Assembly (NCBI RefSeq): GCF_001427585.1
Contig: NZ_LMGY01000012.1
Location: 60,001-124,000 of the forward strand
DNA length: 64,000 nucleotides
Reading direction: 5' to 3'
Source of the DNA: Pseudoxanthomonas sp. Root630
GTDB lineage: Bacteria; Pseudomonadota; Gammaproteobacteria; Xanthomonadales; Xanthomonadaceae
Positions 51,233 through 59,407 of this stretch are shown here, piece after piece (positions within the stretch are counted from its first letter, which is position 1; every line of letters starts with the position of its first letter). Position numbers and translations under genes: made by a program. The notes beneath the pieces were generated by a model that was given only the letters and a program-made list of their open reading frames with translations, was not told the origin of the DNA and did not search any database.

Positions 51233-54200
51233 TCAGGCACGGCGCCATTGGCGGGTGCCACCGATGGCAAATGCCGCAAGCGCAGTCAGCAACGTCAGCC
51301 ACCACCTCGACGGAGGTGATGGGAGCTGTGGCGTTACTTGGCGCAACTGCATGCCACTGACCTTCTGACTGGCCGGTGGCGGTGGCGTAGTGGGTGGAGC
51401 TGCGTTGGCGCTAGGTGGTACCGGTGTGCTCTCCTGCTTTGGTGCGCCCGGCGCGTGCGCGGGGGCTGCCCCCGCTCTGGGTGCCCCCAGCCCGAATGCA
51501 CTAGCTAGTCGCGCCACGTGCGGGCGGAGCTTGCTGCTGCCGGGCAACACGTCGTGGCGTGCGTCGAGCTCGTTCCAGGTGTCGACCAGGCTGCGCAGGG
51601 TCGCATCGTCGGCTTTCCAGTAGCCCTTGCGGTGCGCTTCCAGCATGCGCTCGACGATCTGGGCCAGGGCATGCGGGTTGCTGCGCTCGAACCAGTCGCG
51701 CATGCCCAGGTCCAAGCTGTCCTCGACATAGACATCGTGGAAGGCCTGCCATTGGTCGTCGCGCACCATGCTGGGGTCTACGGCCTGCCAGCCCCAGAAG
51801 TTGTCCATCGAGGCGACGATCTCCAGCGTGCCCGCGTAGCCCTCCCGCTGCATCTGCGTAATCCAGCCCGGGTGGAACTGGCGGGACTGCAGTTCGGCAG
51901 CAAGGAAGCGGGCCGCATCGTCGACACGCGTACCGGCCGGGTCGCGCAGGTTGGAGATGTAGAGCGAAGGAGCGGCACCATCCAGGTGGCGCACGGCCAG
52001 TGAGAGTCCGCCCAGATAGGAGAACGGATCGTCGGTGGTCAGCATGCCGTACAGGTTGGAGGAGCGCGACAGGACTGCTGCCTGGGTACCGCGCAGCTGC
52101 TCGGCATAGGCATTGACGCCTTCCGGGACTTCGCCCCAGTGGGCGGCATCCGGACCGTAGCCGTACTGCATCTGCGCCAGGTAGGACTCGGCAAGCGTGG
52201 CGTCGGTTTCCCAGTTGTCGGTGCGCAGAACGTTTCCACCCAGACCACTGCCGTAGCGGCCCTGGGCGCTGGAATAGATGCGCGTGCGGGCATAGCGCTC
52301 CGCGACCTCCGCGGAAACGCCACCGCCCAGAAGGCGTGCACGCACCTGTGCCGTGTGGCGGGCGATCACGTTGTCGCCATCATCAGCGGCTTCGACCAAT
52401 GCCAGCGCTTCGTTCATCCGCTGCATCAGCGCACCGAACTGGTCGCGGTACAGGCCTGTGGCCGACAGCACCACGTCGATACGCGGCCTGCCCAACTCAT
52501 GCGCAGGGATCAGTTCCACCTTCTCGATCCTGCCGCCGTCGTCCCACACTGGCCGCACACCCAGTGCAGCGAACACCTGCGATTCCAGGATACCGTTGTG
52601 GCGCATCGTTTCCACACCCCACAGCGAGAACGCCAGCTTCTCCGGGTGCTGCCCACCATGCTGCGCGCGATAGCTGCCGATCAGTTGTTGCAGGGCCACT
52701 TGGCCCGCTTCCCATGCCGCGCGTGAGGGCACGCGCAGCGGATCGAACCCGTACAGGTTGCGGCCAGTGGGCAGGCTTTCCGGCGTGCGCAACGGATCGC
52801 CCCCGAGACCTGGCGTCGAGTAGCGGCCGGCCAGCGCAGCCAACAGCCCGGCAACTTCACTTCCCGCGTCCAGCGACGTATCCGCCTGGCGCGCTGCCTC
52901 GAGCAGTTCGCGTTGTGCAAGCGGGGCATCAGCAGCCAGTGGCACACCGTCGTAAAGATGCTGCTGAAGCCAGCGTCGTCCTGGCTCGTCGACGAGCGCG
53001 CGATAGTCGGTGGCGGTGGATGGGTGCGCTTCGTCCAGCGCCAGCGCTTGCGTGATCCGCCGCGCCAGCATCAGCCTGACCGTGTCGCCCCGGCGTGTGT
53101 TGTCCACGCTTTCACCGAACGAGTGCAGGCCCTGCGGCTGTGCCTGTCCGCCGATCTGGTCCAGATACTCATGCAGCGCGGCGAGGAAGCCATCGAAGTC
53201 AGCTTCGATACGTGCGGGTAGCCATTGTAGGTCGGCAGCCACGCCGCTGCTGCTGGCCAGCTCTCGCAGCTGCCGGGCCGCCGTGTCACGCACGGCCCCG
53301 TGATCCAATTGCTGGTACTCATCGATCAACTGGTGCAGGCGCAACGGATCGCCGTGCAGGCCGGCTGCACCGAAAGCCGGTGTCTGGTGACTGACGATGA
53401 CAGCGCGGCCCCGGCGCTTGGCCTGCAAGGCTTCGCCCACGTCATCCACGATATAGGGGTAGACCACAGGGATGTCACCGACCAGCAACATCGGGTTGTC
53501 GTGGACCGACAGTCCGCGTTCCTTGCCATAGGTCCATTCCTGCGTACCGTGCGTGCCGAAATGCACGATGGCGTCCTGCCCGGCCTGTTCGCGCAGGAAC
53601 TGGTAGGTGGCCATGTAGGCGTGATCCACCGGTCGGCCGACATCGTGATAGGCGCTGCTGCCGGCATCCTCACCCGGCGTGGCACGTGTGGGCTGGGGCA
53701 GCAGCGTGACGTTGCGCAGCCGCAGCCTGGGGATGGCGAACCCAGCTTCACCATTGTGCTGGCGCAGCCAGGGACTGGCCGACGGGGAGCCCCACGCCTT
53801 GGTGATGTTGTCGCGCACATCGGCAGGCAGCGCTTCGAACCAGCGCTGGTAATCCTTCAATGGCAGCCAACCTGCCAGGTCGTCACGCAGTAATGCATCC
53901 AGTTCGGCGACGCCACGGTAGCTGGGGGCCAGCAGGCGCTGCAGCGCTTCCAGTAGTGCGGGTTCATCAGGAAGATCGGCGGAGTAACCGGCTTCGCGCA
54001 TGGCGACCAGCGTGGTGTGGAGGCTGTGCGGCAAGTTCAACCCAGAGGCACCCAGGTTTTTCTCGCCCGGGGGATAGTTGTAGAAGACGATGCCTACGCG
54101 CTTCTCGGCGGCCGGCTTGCGGCGCAGCGATGCGTAGTTGATGGCCTTGTCGGCCAAGGAACGGATCTGCGCTGCGATCGGCTGGGGCGGTGTACGCGAT

Positions 54201-55225
54201 TTGGCCGCAGCGACGATCAGCGGATCGATGAATCCGGCTTGCTCGGGAATCGCCAGGTAGAACGAAGTCGCGCCCGGCGACACACCCTGCCGGTCGGCGC
54301 GCCAGGCCGGCTCCGGGCCTTCCCAGTAAGTGATCGCCTGCAGCACTGGTACACCTAGCCGTGCGTAGTCGCTGCCTATGTCGCCCCGATAAAGGATCTC
54401 GAAGTTGGCCACGGCGTCCACCACGGGCACACCGTTGCGCATCAGTAGTGTCTCGACCGGAACGCCACCGTCAGTGTCACGGAAGAACGGCACCGCGATG
54501 CCACCGCGGCTTTCGATCTCACGAACTAGTGCATCGATGTGGGCCGTCGAATCGGAGCCGATGGCCGAGGCGAACATGGCAATGCCGATCACCGGCTGGC
54601 CCGCGCGCACCTTGGGACCCAGCCAGGCCAAGTAGTCTTCCAGTGACGCGAATGCCAGATCGCGGTAGCCGGGGTGGTAGATGCCAGTCCGGGGCATGAC
54701 CAGTGCCGGCTCCGGCGTCGTCGGTGGCGTGCCCACACGTTTCCAGTGTTGGACGTAGCGCAGCAGTGCGCCGAGATTGCGTTCACCGCCATTGCGCGCA
54801 TAGGCCGCCAGCAGTGTGGCCTGCTCCTCGCTGAGGCCCAGGCCACGTTGGCCATCACGCTCAACCACCAGCGCGCGCGGTAGCGATGCCAACTGGCCGG
54901 GCAACTTCTCATCGCGATACATCTGCACCGGTGGCAATTCGGCGAGCACCAGATCCGCGCCTTGCATCGTGGTGATGGCATCGGGCTGCAGGGGTGCGCG
55001 CAGGTAGTCCAGTTGAACGCCTTCAGCGGCGGCGAGCTGGCGATACAACGCCAGCTTACCCTGCGGGAAGAAGCCGCTGCCTACCAGTACCAAGCGACCG
55101 CTGGCATCCTTTGCGCTACTTGCCTCGGCAGGAGCGGGCAACCCTTGCGCGAACGCCAAAGTCGTCGCCAGCATGCCGATCGTTGCTAGCCACAGCGCGC
55201 GCCATCGGAGCCGTCGGTAAGCCAT
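51233..55225 (-). CDS. Exported, membrane-anchored CobN/HmuS-like chelatase family protein
   Basis: 1330 residues of the CobN/ChlH family (large subunit of Co/Mg chelatases). Family landmarks are HFGTHGTQEWTYGKERGLS, LVGDIPVVYPYIVDDVGEAL, GRAVIVSHQTPAFG, and SLWGVETMRHNGILESQV. Unlike cobalamin-pathway CobN it has an N-terminal signal peptide (ALWLATIGMLATTLAFAQG) and a C-terminal Pro-rich stretch plus a single helix (SRWWLTLLTALAAFAIGG), so the body should sit in the periplasm. No CobS/CobT or ChlI/ChlD ATPase partners are encoded here. It lies between a TonB receptor (2 bp) and an ExbB/DUF2149 pair. This matches HmuS-type proteins, reported to take metal out of haem; insertion or removal of metal here is inferred. 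Confidence 0.9.
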   Translation of the reverse strand: MAYRRLRWRALWLATIGMLATTLAFAQGLPAPAEASSAKDASGRLVLVGSGFFPQGKLALYRQLAAAEGVQLDYLRAPLQPDAITTMQGADLVLAELPPVQMYRDEKLPGQLASLPRALVVERDGQRGLGLSEEQATLLAAYARNGGERNLGALLRYVQHWKRVGTPPTTPEPALVMPRTGIYHPGYRDLAFASLEDYLAWLGPKVRAGQPVIGIAMFASAIGSDSTAHIDALVREIESRGGIAVPFFRDTDGGVPVETLLMRNGVPVVDAVANFEILYRGDIGSDYARLGVPVLQAITYWEGPEPAWRADRQGVSPGATSFYLAIPEQAGFIDPLIVAAAKSRTPPQPIAAQIRSLADKAINYASLRRKPAAEKRVGIVFYNYPPGEKNLGASGLNLPHSLHTTLVAMREAGYSADLPDEPALLEALQRLLAPSYRGVAELDALLRDDLAGWLPLKDYQRWFEALPADVRDNITKAWGSPSASPWLRQHNGEAGFAIPRLRLRNVTLLPQPTRATPGEDAGSSAYHDVGRPVDHAYMATYQFLREQAGQDAIVHFGTHGTQEWTYGKERGLSVHDNPMLLVGDIPVVYPYIVDDVGEALQAKRRGRAVIVSHQTPAFGAAGLHGDPLRLHQLIDEYQQLDHGAVRDTAARQLRELASSSGVAADLQWLPARIEADFDGFLAALHEYLDQIGGQAQPQGLHSFGESVDNTRRGDTVRLMLARRITQALALDEAHPSTATDYRALVDEPGRRWLQQHLYDGVPLAADAPLAQRELLEAARQADTSLDAGSEVAGLLAALAGRYSTPGLGGDPLRTPESLPTGRNLYGFDPLRVPSRAAWEAGQVALQQLIGSYRAQHGGQHPEKLAFSLWGVETMRHNGILESQVFAALGVRPVWDDGGRIEKVELIPAHELGRPRIDVVLSATGLYRDQFGALMQRMNEALALVEAADDGDNVIARHTAQVRARLLGGGVSAEVAERYARTRIYSSAQGRYGSGLGGNVLRTDNWETDATLAESYLAQMQYGYGPDAAHWGEVPEGVNAYAEQLRGTQAAVLSRSSNLYGMLTTDDPFSYLGGLSLAVRHLDGAAPSLYISNLRDPAGTRVDDAARFLAAELQSRQFHPGWITQMQREGYAGTLEIVASMDNFWGWQAVDPSMVRDDQWQAFHDVYVEDSLDLGMRDWFERSNPHALAQIVERMLEAHRKGYWKADDATLRSLVDTWNELDARHDVLPGSSKLRPHVARLASAFGLGAPRAGAAPAHAPGAPKQESTPVPPSANAAPPTTPPPPASQKVSGMQLRQVTPQLPSPPSRWWLTLLTALAAFAIGGTRQWRRA

Positions 55226-55227
55226 GC

Positions 55228-57192
55228 TCAGAACCTGACGCCGAGCATGGCGTAGGCGTAACGACCGCGCTCCCGATAGTTGAAGATGCCATCTTCCTCG
55301 ACGCGATGGTCGGTCAGGTTCTCCACGCCCACTTGCAGATCAACGCGCTCACCGAAGCGACGTTTGACGGAGGTGTTCCACAAGCCATAGGAAGGCTGTC
55401 GCTGCGGGGTGCTGCCGGCGGTCAGCTGGCGTCCTGTGTAGTCGTAGCGCAGTTCCAGCTGCCAGCCATTGTCAGCACTGGCCCAGGCTAGGCGTGCGTT
55501 GCCGGTCTGCAGCGGCCGCTCTGGAAGGCGCGCGTCGTCGGACTCGTCCCGAACGTCGTTGTAGGCGTAGTTACCACTGAGGCGGAAGTTGGCCGGCAAG
55601 TCGACGCCGGCCTCCAACTCCGCGCCACGGATGCGCACGTCATCGACATTCTCATAGCGGTAGAGCCTGCGTAGGGGCCGGCTGCAAAACTCGATGCACA
55701 CCGAATCGATCAGGTCTTCGACGGTGTTTCGATAGGCCGTGGCGCGCCACCAGAACGCATCCGTGGAATAGCCCACCGACAATTCCAGGTTATCGCTCTT
55801 CTCTGGTTGCACATCGGGGTTGCCAATGAAGCTGTGGGGGCCGTCGAAGCGATAGTCCGGGGAAATCTGCTTGAGCATCGGCGCCTTGAAGCCGCGCGAA
55901 TAGCCGCCTTTCACCGTCCAGCGCTCGGCGGGTTGCCAGACCGCGTAGATGCGTGGGCTGACCTCGCTGCCGAACAGGTCATGCTTGTCCAGGCGCGCGC
56001 CGTAGACCAGATCGAACTGCTCGGTCAGTGCCCACTCGTCCTGCAGGAAACCTGCGTACTGCTTTACGGTGGCTTCGCCGCTCACGAAGGAAGGGTGCTC
56101 CAACCTCTCTTCCCGGCCCTCGAAACCGGCGGTGAGCCGATGGCTGCGGCCCAAGGCAATGCCATAGTGGCCGTTGAGGGTGGTATCGCCGGCCTCTTGT
56201 TCTGGCGAGGGTGCGACACCTTGTGTGTTGCGCTGACGCTGGTGGATGTTGGCAATTTGGCCCGCCAAGCGCAGATGGCCGCCACCGATTTCACCGTCGT
56301 AGCTGATGCCGATCTGGGTGCGGTCGAAATCGTAGGACTGCTGGTAGTAGAGCGTGCGCGCGGTGTTGCTGGTGTTGTACCAGCGATCCTCGTCACTCTT
56401 CATCACCGTGAGCGCCAACCGATGATCATCGGCGGGTTTCCATTGGAGCCTGGCACGCAGCGTGGCCTGTTCCTGACCCTCGCGCTGATCTAGTCGGGCC
56501 TCGTCGGGCTCGGGTAATGCTTGCTGCTTCTGCCAAGCCCCATCGACGGTCAGGGATAGTCGGTCACCCAGCGGCCCGGACAGGTGCACGCTGGCTTGGC
56601 GTTGCTCGCCACCGTCGTCTTCCGTGGGTGCGCCGGCACTCATGCGGGCACCACCGCCCCATTGTTTGCCGGCGGCGCGGGTAATGATGTTGATTACGCC
56701 TCCCAGCGCGTCGGAGCCGTAGAGTGAGGACAGGGGACCGCGCACGATCTCAACGCGCTCGATCGCTTCCAGCGGCACCCAACCGAACTGCAGGTCGCTC
56801 AGGCCAAACACCTGGTCGGTGGCCGCAATGCGCTCGCCATCCACCAGTACCAGGGTATGTCGGCTTTCCATCCCGCGAATGCTGACCACCCGGCGCCCGA
56901 GGCTGCCGACGGGGCGAATATTGAGGCCCGGGGCGTCGCGGATGGCGTCCAGCACATCGCGTGCCGGTCGGGCGCGCAGCTCTTCGCCAGTGATCACGGT
57001 AACGCTGGCGGGCGCGCGTTCGACGCTGCGCTCGCTCGCTGTGGCGGTGACCACAACGGCATCGAATTCGGTCAAGGCACGATCTGCTTCCTCGGCTGCC
57101 TGGGCCGACAAGCAGGCAGCGAGCAGCACGGGCAGGGCGGCAAGGCGCATGGGTTGCCGGTGGCGGCGCGAAACATGCAGTGGGTGGCGCAT
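55228..57192 (-). CDS. TonB-dependent outer-membrane receptor (haem/cobalamin/siderophore type)
   Basis: 654 residues. The signal peptide (MRLAALPVLLAACLSAQA within the first 32 residues) is followed by a plug domain (VVVTATASERSVERAPASVT, LVLVDGERIAATDQ, VEIVRGPLSSLYGSDALGGV) and a 22-strand-type barrel ending in Phe (YAYAMLGVRF). The GFKAPMLKQ and GNPDVQPEKSDN segments correspond to the FRAP/NPNL boxes of haem receptors but also occur in catecholate siderophore receptors. Start 57192 is chosen because ggag lies 8 bases before it; an ATG 81 bp upstream is in frame. Heads the operon. A Fur-like box and an FNR-type box lie upstream. Confidence 0.9.
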   Translation of the reverse strand: MRHPLHVSRRHRQPMRLAALPVLLAACLSAQAAEEADRALTEFDAVVVTATASERSVERAPASVTVITGEELRARPARDVLDAIRDAPGLNIRPVGSLGRRVVSIRGMESRHTLVLVDGERIAATDQVFGLSDLQFGWVPLEAIERVEIVRGPLSSLYGSDALGGVINIITRAAGKQWGGGARMSAGAPTEDDGGEQRQASVHLSGPLGDRLSLTVDGAWQKQQALPEPDEARLDQREGQEQATLRARLQWKPADDHRLALTVMKSDEDRWYNTSNTARTLYYQQSYDFDRTQIGISYDGEIGGGHLRLAGQIANIHQRQRNTQGVAPSPEQEAGDTTLNGHYGIALGRSHRLTAGFEGREERLEHPSFVSGEATVKQYAGFLQDEWALTEQFDLVYGARLDKHDLFGSEVSPRIYAVWQPAERWTVKGGYSRGFKAPMLKQISPDYRFDGPHSFIGNPDVQPEKSDNLELSVGYSTDAFWWRATAYRNTVEDLIDSVCIEFCSRPLRRLYRYENVDDVRIRGAELEAGVDLPANFRLSGNYAYNDVRDESDDARLPERPLQTGNARLAWASADNGWQLELRYDYTGRQLTAGSTPQRQPSYGLWNTSVKRRFGERVDLQVGVENLTDHRVEEDGIFNYRERGRYAYAMLGVRF

Positions 57193-57271
57193 TGGGGGGT
57201 CTCCAGGAGGGCAGTGGTGGGTGCGTCTGGCTGGCGACCTGCTGGCGTGCATCCCTTCACGCCATGTAAAC

Positions 57272-57290
57272 AAGATTGGTTCTCATTCGC
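57272..57290. promoter_or_regulatory. Fur-box-like site upstream of the TonB receptor
   Basis: The 19-bp sequence aagattggttctcattcgc matches the classical Fur box (GATAATGATTATCATTATC) at 12 of 19 positions, including the TCATT core. It lies 80 bp before the receptor start, a plausible promoter position. Iron regulation is inferred. Confidence 0.45.
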
Positions 57291-57291
57291 C

Positions 57292-57305
57292 TTGACCTGA
57301 ATCAA
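57292..57305. promoter_or_regulatory. FNR/Anr-type box 1 (TonB receptor side)
   Basis: TTGAC-CTGA-ATCAA, one base from the FNR consensus TTGAT-N4-ATCAA. About 100 bp upstream of the TonB receptor start and 129 bp upstream of nrdD. It directly follows the Fur-like site. Confidence 0.6.
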
Positions 57306-57358
57306 GGCAACATCAGGAGAGGGAGGGATAGTTCAGAGCAGATTGAGATGGATGTGAC

Positions 57359-57372
57359 TTGACCTAGATCAA
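57359..57372. promoter_or_regulatory. FNR/Anr-type box 2 (nrdD side)
   Basis: TTGAC-CTAG-ATCAA, one base from the FNR consensus. Its centre is about 68 bp upstream of the nrdD ATG, so a class II arrangement (site centred near -41.5) would put the transcript start near 57407. This fits anaerobic induction of the class III reductase. Confidence 0.65.
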
Positions 57373-57416
57373 ACTACAGGTGGTGGTTTTAGGCGAGAGT
57401 TCCCACCACATGTAGT
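57373..57416 (+). repeat. Inverted repeat in the nrdD leader
   Basis: actacaggtggtgg at 57373-57386 and ccaccacatgtagt at 57403-57416 pair at 13 of 14 positions with a 16-base loop. It begins immediately after FNR box 2 and ends 7 bp before the ribosome-binding region (ggggaggg). It could be an operator or a leader hairpin; it does not resemble the NrdR box. Confidence 0.5.
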
Positions 57417-57433
57417 GATATGGGGAGGGTGAT

Positions 57434-59161
57434 ATGGCAAAGGAAAGCGACCTCTTGCAGGCCGTGGTGGATCCCGTGACTTCGGTCCAGGAGTACCTCT
57501 CCCGCACCGATTGGCGGGTCAATGCCAATGCGAACCAGGGATATTCCTTGGGCGGGTTGATCCTGAATGTGTCCGGCAAAGTCACGGCTAATTACTGGCT
57601 GTCCCATGTCTATCCGGCGGAAGTGGGGAGGGCGCATCGTGAAGGCGATCTGCATATCCACGACTTGGACATGCTGGCGGGCTACTGCGCTGGCTGGTCG
57701 CTGCGCACGCTGTTGTATGAAGGCTTCAACGGCGTGTCCAACAAGGTGGAAGCCGGCCCACCGAAGCATTTGTCCTCAGCCGTGGGGCAGATCGTCAATT
57801 TCATGGGCACCCTGCAGAACGAATGGGCCGGAGCGCAGGCGTTCTCCTCGTTCGATACGTACATGGCGCCATTCGTGCGCAAGGACCGCCTGTCTTACGA
57901 AACGGTCCGGCAGGCCATCCAGGAACTGATCTTCAACCTCAACGTGCCGTCGCGGTGGGGCACGCAGACCCCCTTCACCAATTTGACCTTTGACTGGGTG
58001 TGTCCGGAGGACCTGCGCCACCAGACTCCCTTCATTGCCGGCGAGGAAATGCTGTTCACCTACGGTGAGCTGCAGGTCGAGATGGACATGATCAACCGCG
58101 CGTACATCGAAGTGATGAGCGCGGGCGACGCGCGTGGCCGCGTGTTCACCTTCCCCATCCCGACCTACAACATCACCCCTGATTTTCCCTGGGAGTCGGA
58201 GAATGCACAGAGGCTGTTCGAGATGACGGCCAAGTACGGGCTTCCGTACTTCCAGAACTTCATCAACTCCGAGCTGGATCCCGGGCAGATCCGCTCAATG
58301 TGTTGTCGCTTGCAGCTGGATCTGCGCGAACTGCTCAAGCGCGGCAATGGACTGTTCGGCAGTGCCGAGCAGACCGGTAGCCTGGGCGTGGTGACGGTCA
58401 ACTGTGCAAGGTTGGGTTACCTGTACCGTGGTGACGAGGACGCGCTGTACGCACGGTTGGGAGAACTACTGGAGCTGGGGCGACGCAGTCTGGAGATCAA
58501 GCGAGACGTCATCCAGTCTTTGATCGACGATGGCCTGTTTCCCTATACCAAGCGGTATCTGGGATCGCTGCGCAACCACTTCTCGACGCTTGGGGTGAAC
58601 GGGATCAATGAAATGATCCGGAACTTCACCCGCGATGCGCATGACATCACCACCGAGTGGGGTCATGCCTTTGCACTACGCCTGCTGGACCATGTGCGCG
58701 AGCATATGGTCCGGTTCCAGGAGGAGACCGGCCACCTCTACAACCTGGAAGCAACGCCGGCGGAGGGCACCACATATCGCTTCGCCAAGGAAGATCGCAG
58801 GCGCTGGCCTGACATACTCCAGGCCGGTAGCGAGAAGAAGCCTTATTACACCAACTCTTCGCAGTTGCCGGTTGGATTCACGGACGATCCGTTTGAAGCG
58901 CTGGAGAGGCAGGAAGCGCTGCAGTCGCGCTATACGGGCGGTACGGTACTGCATCTCTACATGGGCGAGCGCTTGTCCAGTGGCCGCGCGTGTCGCGACC
59001 TGGTGCGACGTGCGCTGACGCGCTTTCGCCTGCCATACATCACCATCACACCCACGTTCTCGATCTGTCCAACGCATGGCTACCTGGCCGGCGAACATGA
59101 GTTCTGCCCGCATTGCGATGAAGAGCGCTTGGCCATGAAACATCGCGCAGCGGTGGCTTGA
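57434..59161 (+). CDS. nrdD: Anaerobic ribonucleoside-triphosphate reductase, catalytic body lacking the glycyl-radical domain
   Basis: 575 residues of the class III (oxygen-sensitive) ribonucleotide reductase. GYSLGGLILNVSGKVTANYW opens the barrel, DLHIHDLDMLAGYCAGWSL follows. The active-site Cys region is GSLGVVTVNCARLGYLY. The C-terminus has ITITPTFSICPTHGYLAGEH and HEFCPHCDEE, the start of the usual zinc site. The protein stops there, at a TGA (59159-59161), before the glycyl-radical motif that every active NrdD needs. That motif is encoded just downstream in the same frame by the next entry. Ribosome-binding site gggaggg. Followed by nrdG. Confidence 0.93.
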   Translation: MAKESDLLQAVVDPVTSVQEYLSRTDWRVNANANQGYSLGGLILNVSGKVTANYWLSHVYPAEVGRAHREGDLHIHDLDMLAGYCAGWSLRTLLYEGFNGVSNKVEAGPPKHLSSAVGQIVNFMGTLQNEWAGAQAFSSFDTYMAPFVRKDRLSYETVRQAIQELIFNLNVPSRWGTQTPFTNLTFDWVCPEDLRHQTPFIAGEEMLFTYGELQVEMDMINRAYIEVMSAGDARGRVFTFPIPTYNITPDFPWESENAQRLFEMTAKYGLPYFQNFINSELDPGQIRSMCCRLQLDLRELLKRGNGLFGSAEQTGSLGVVTVNCARLGYLYRGDEDALYARLGELLELGRRSLEIKRDVIQSLIDDGLFPYTKRYLGSLRNHFSTLGVNGINEMIRNFTRDAHDITTEWGHAFALRLLDHVREHMVRFQEETGHLYNLEATPAEGTTYRFAKEDRRRWPDILQAGSEKKPYYTNSSQLPVGFTDDPFEALERQEALQSRYTGGTVLHLYMGERLSSGRACRDLVRRALTRFRLPYITITPTFSICPTHGYLAGEHEFCPHCDEERLAMKHRAAVA

Positions 59162-59215
59162 TCGGGGGCGCACCCCAATGAATTCTATTGCTTCACTCAC
59201 CCAAGGATACTTTCC

Positions 59216-59407
59216 ATGCAGGAATCATACTTAAGCCGAGAATTCGTGTTGCGCGAAGAAGAGCGCCAGCGTTGCGAGGTCTGGACGCGGGTGATGGGCT
59301 ATCACCGTCCCGTCTCCAGTTTCAACATCGGCAAGCAGGGAGAGCATGCGGAGCGCCGCTTCTTCGTTGAGGGCGCGCGCACTGGATTGATCCCGGCCGC
59401 AGCATGA
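59216..59407 (+). CDS. Separate glycyl-radical domain of the anaerobic ribonucleotide reductase
   Basis: 63 residues. RCEVWTRVMGYHRPVSSFN followed by IGKQGEHAERRFF is the glycyl-radical C-terminus of class III reductases; the radical glycine should be G28 in RVMGYHRP. The frame is the same as nrdD: after its TGA, 18 sense codons without a stop lead to this ATG. A good ribosome-binding site (aagga, 59203-59207) sits 8 bases before the ATG, favouring independent translation. The stop overlaps the nrdG start (ATGA). It may work as a detachable or replaceable radical subunit, by analogy with the GrcA/YfiD spare part of pyruvate formate-lyase. A nonsense mutation in a formerly single gene is the alternative. 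Confidence 0.9.
   Translation: MQESYLSREFVLREEERQRCEVWTRVMGYHRPVSSFNIGKQGEHAERRFFVEGARTGLIPAAA

Noticed and set aside
57193..57270. B12-riboswitch-like fragments (ccactg, ggagacc) before the TonB receptor start
   Set aside because: The pieces are only 4 bases apart and the remaining conserved core and spacing of a cobalamin riboswitch are missing; part of it is an ordinary ribosome-binding region.
59159..59161. TGA of nrdD as a selenocysteine codon
   Set aside because: No catalytic position is expected there, and an independent ribosome-binding site and ATG follow; no selenocysteine insertion hairpin was recognised downstream.
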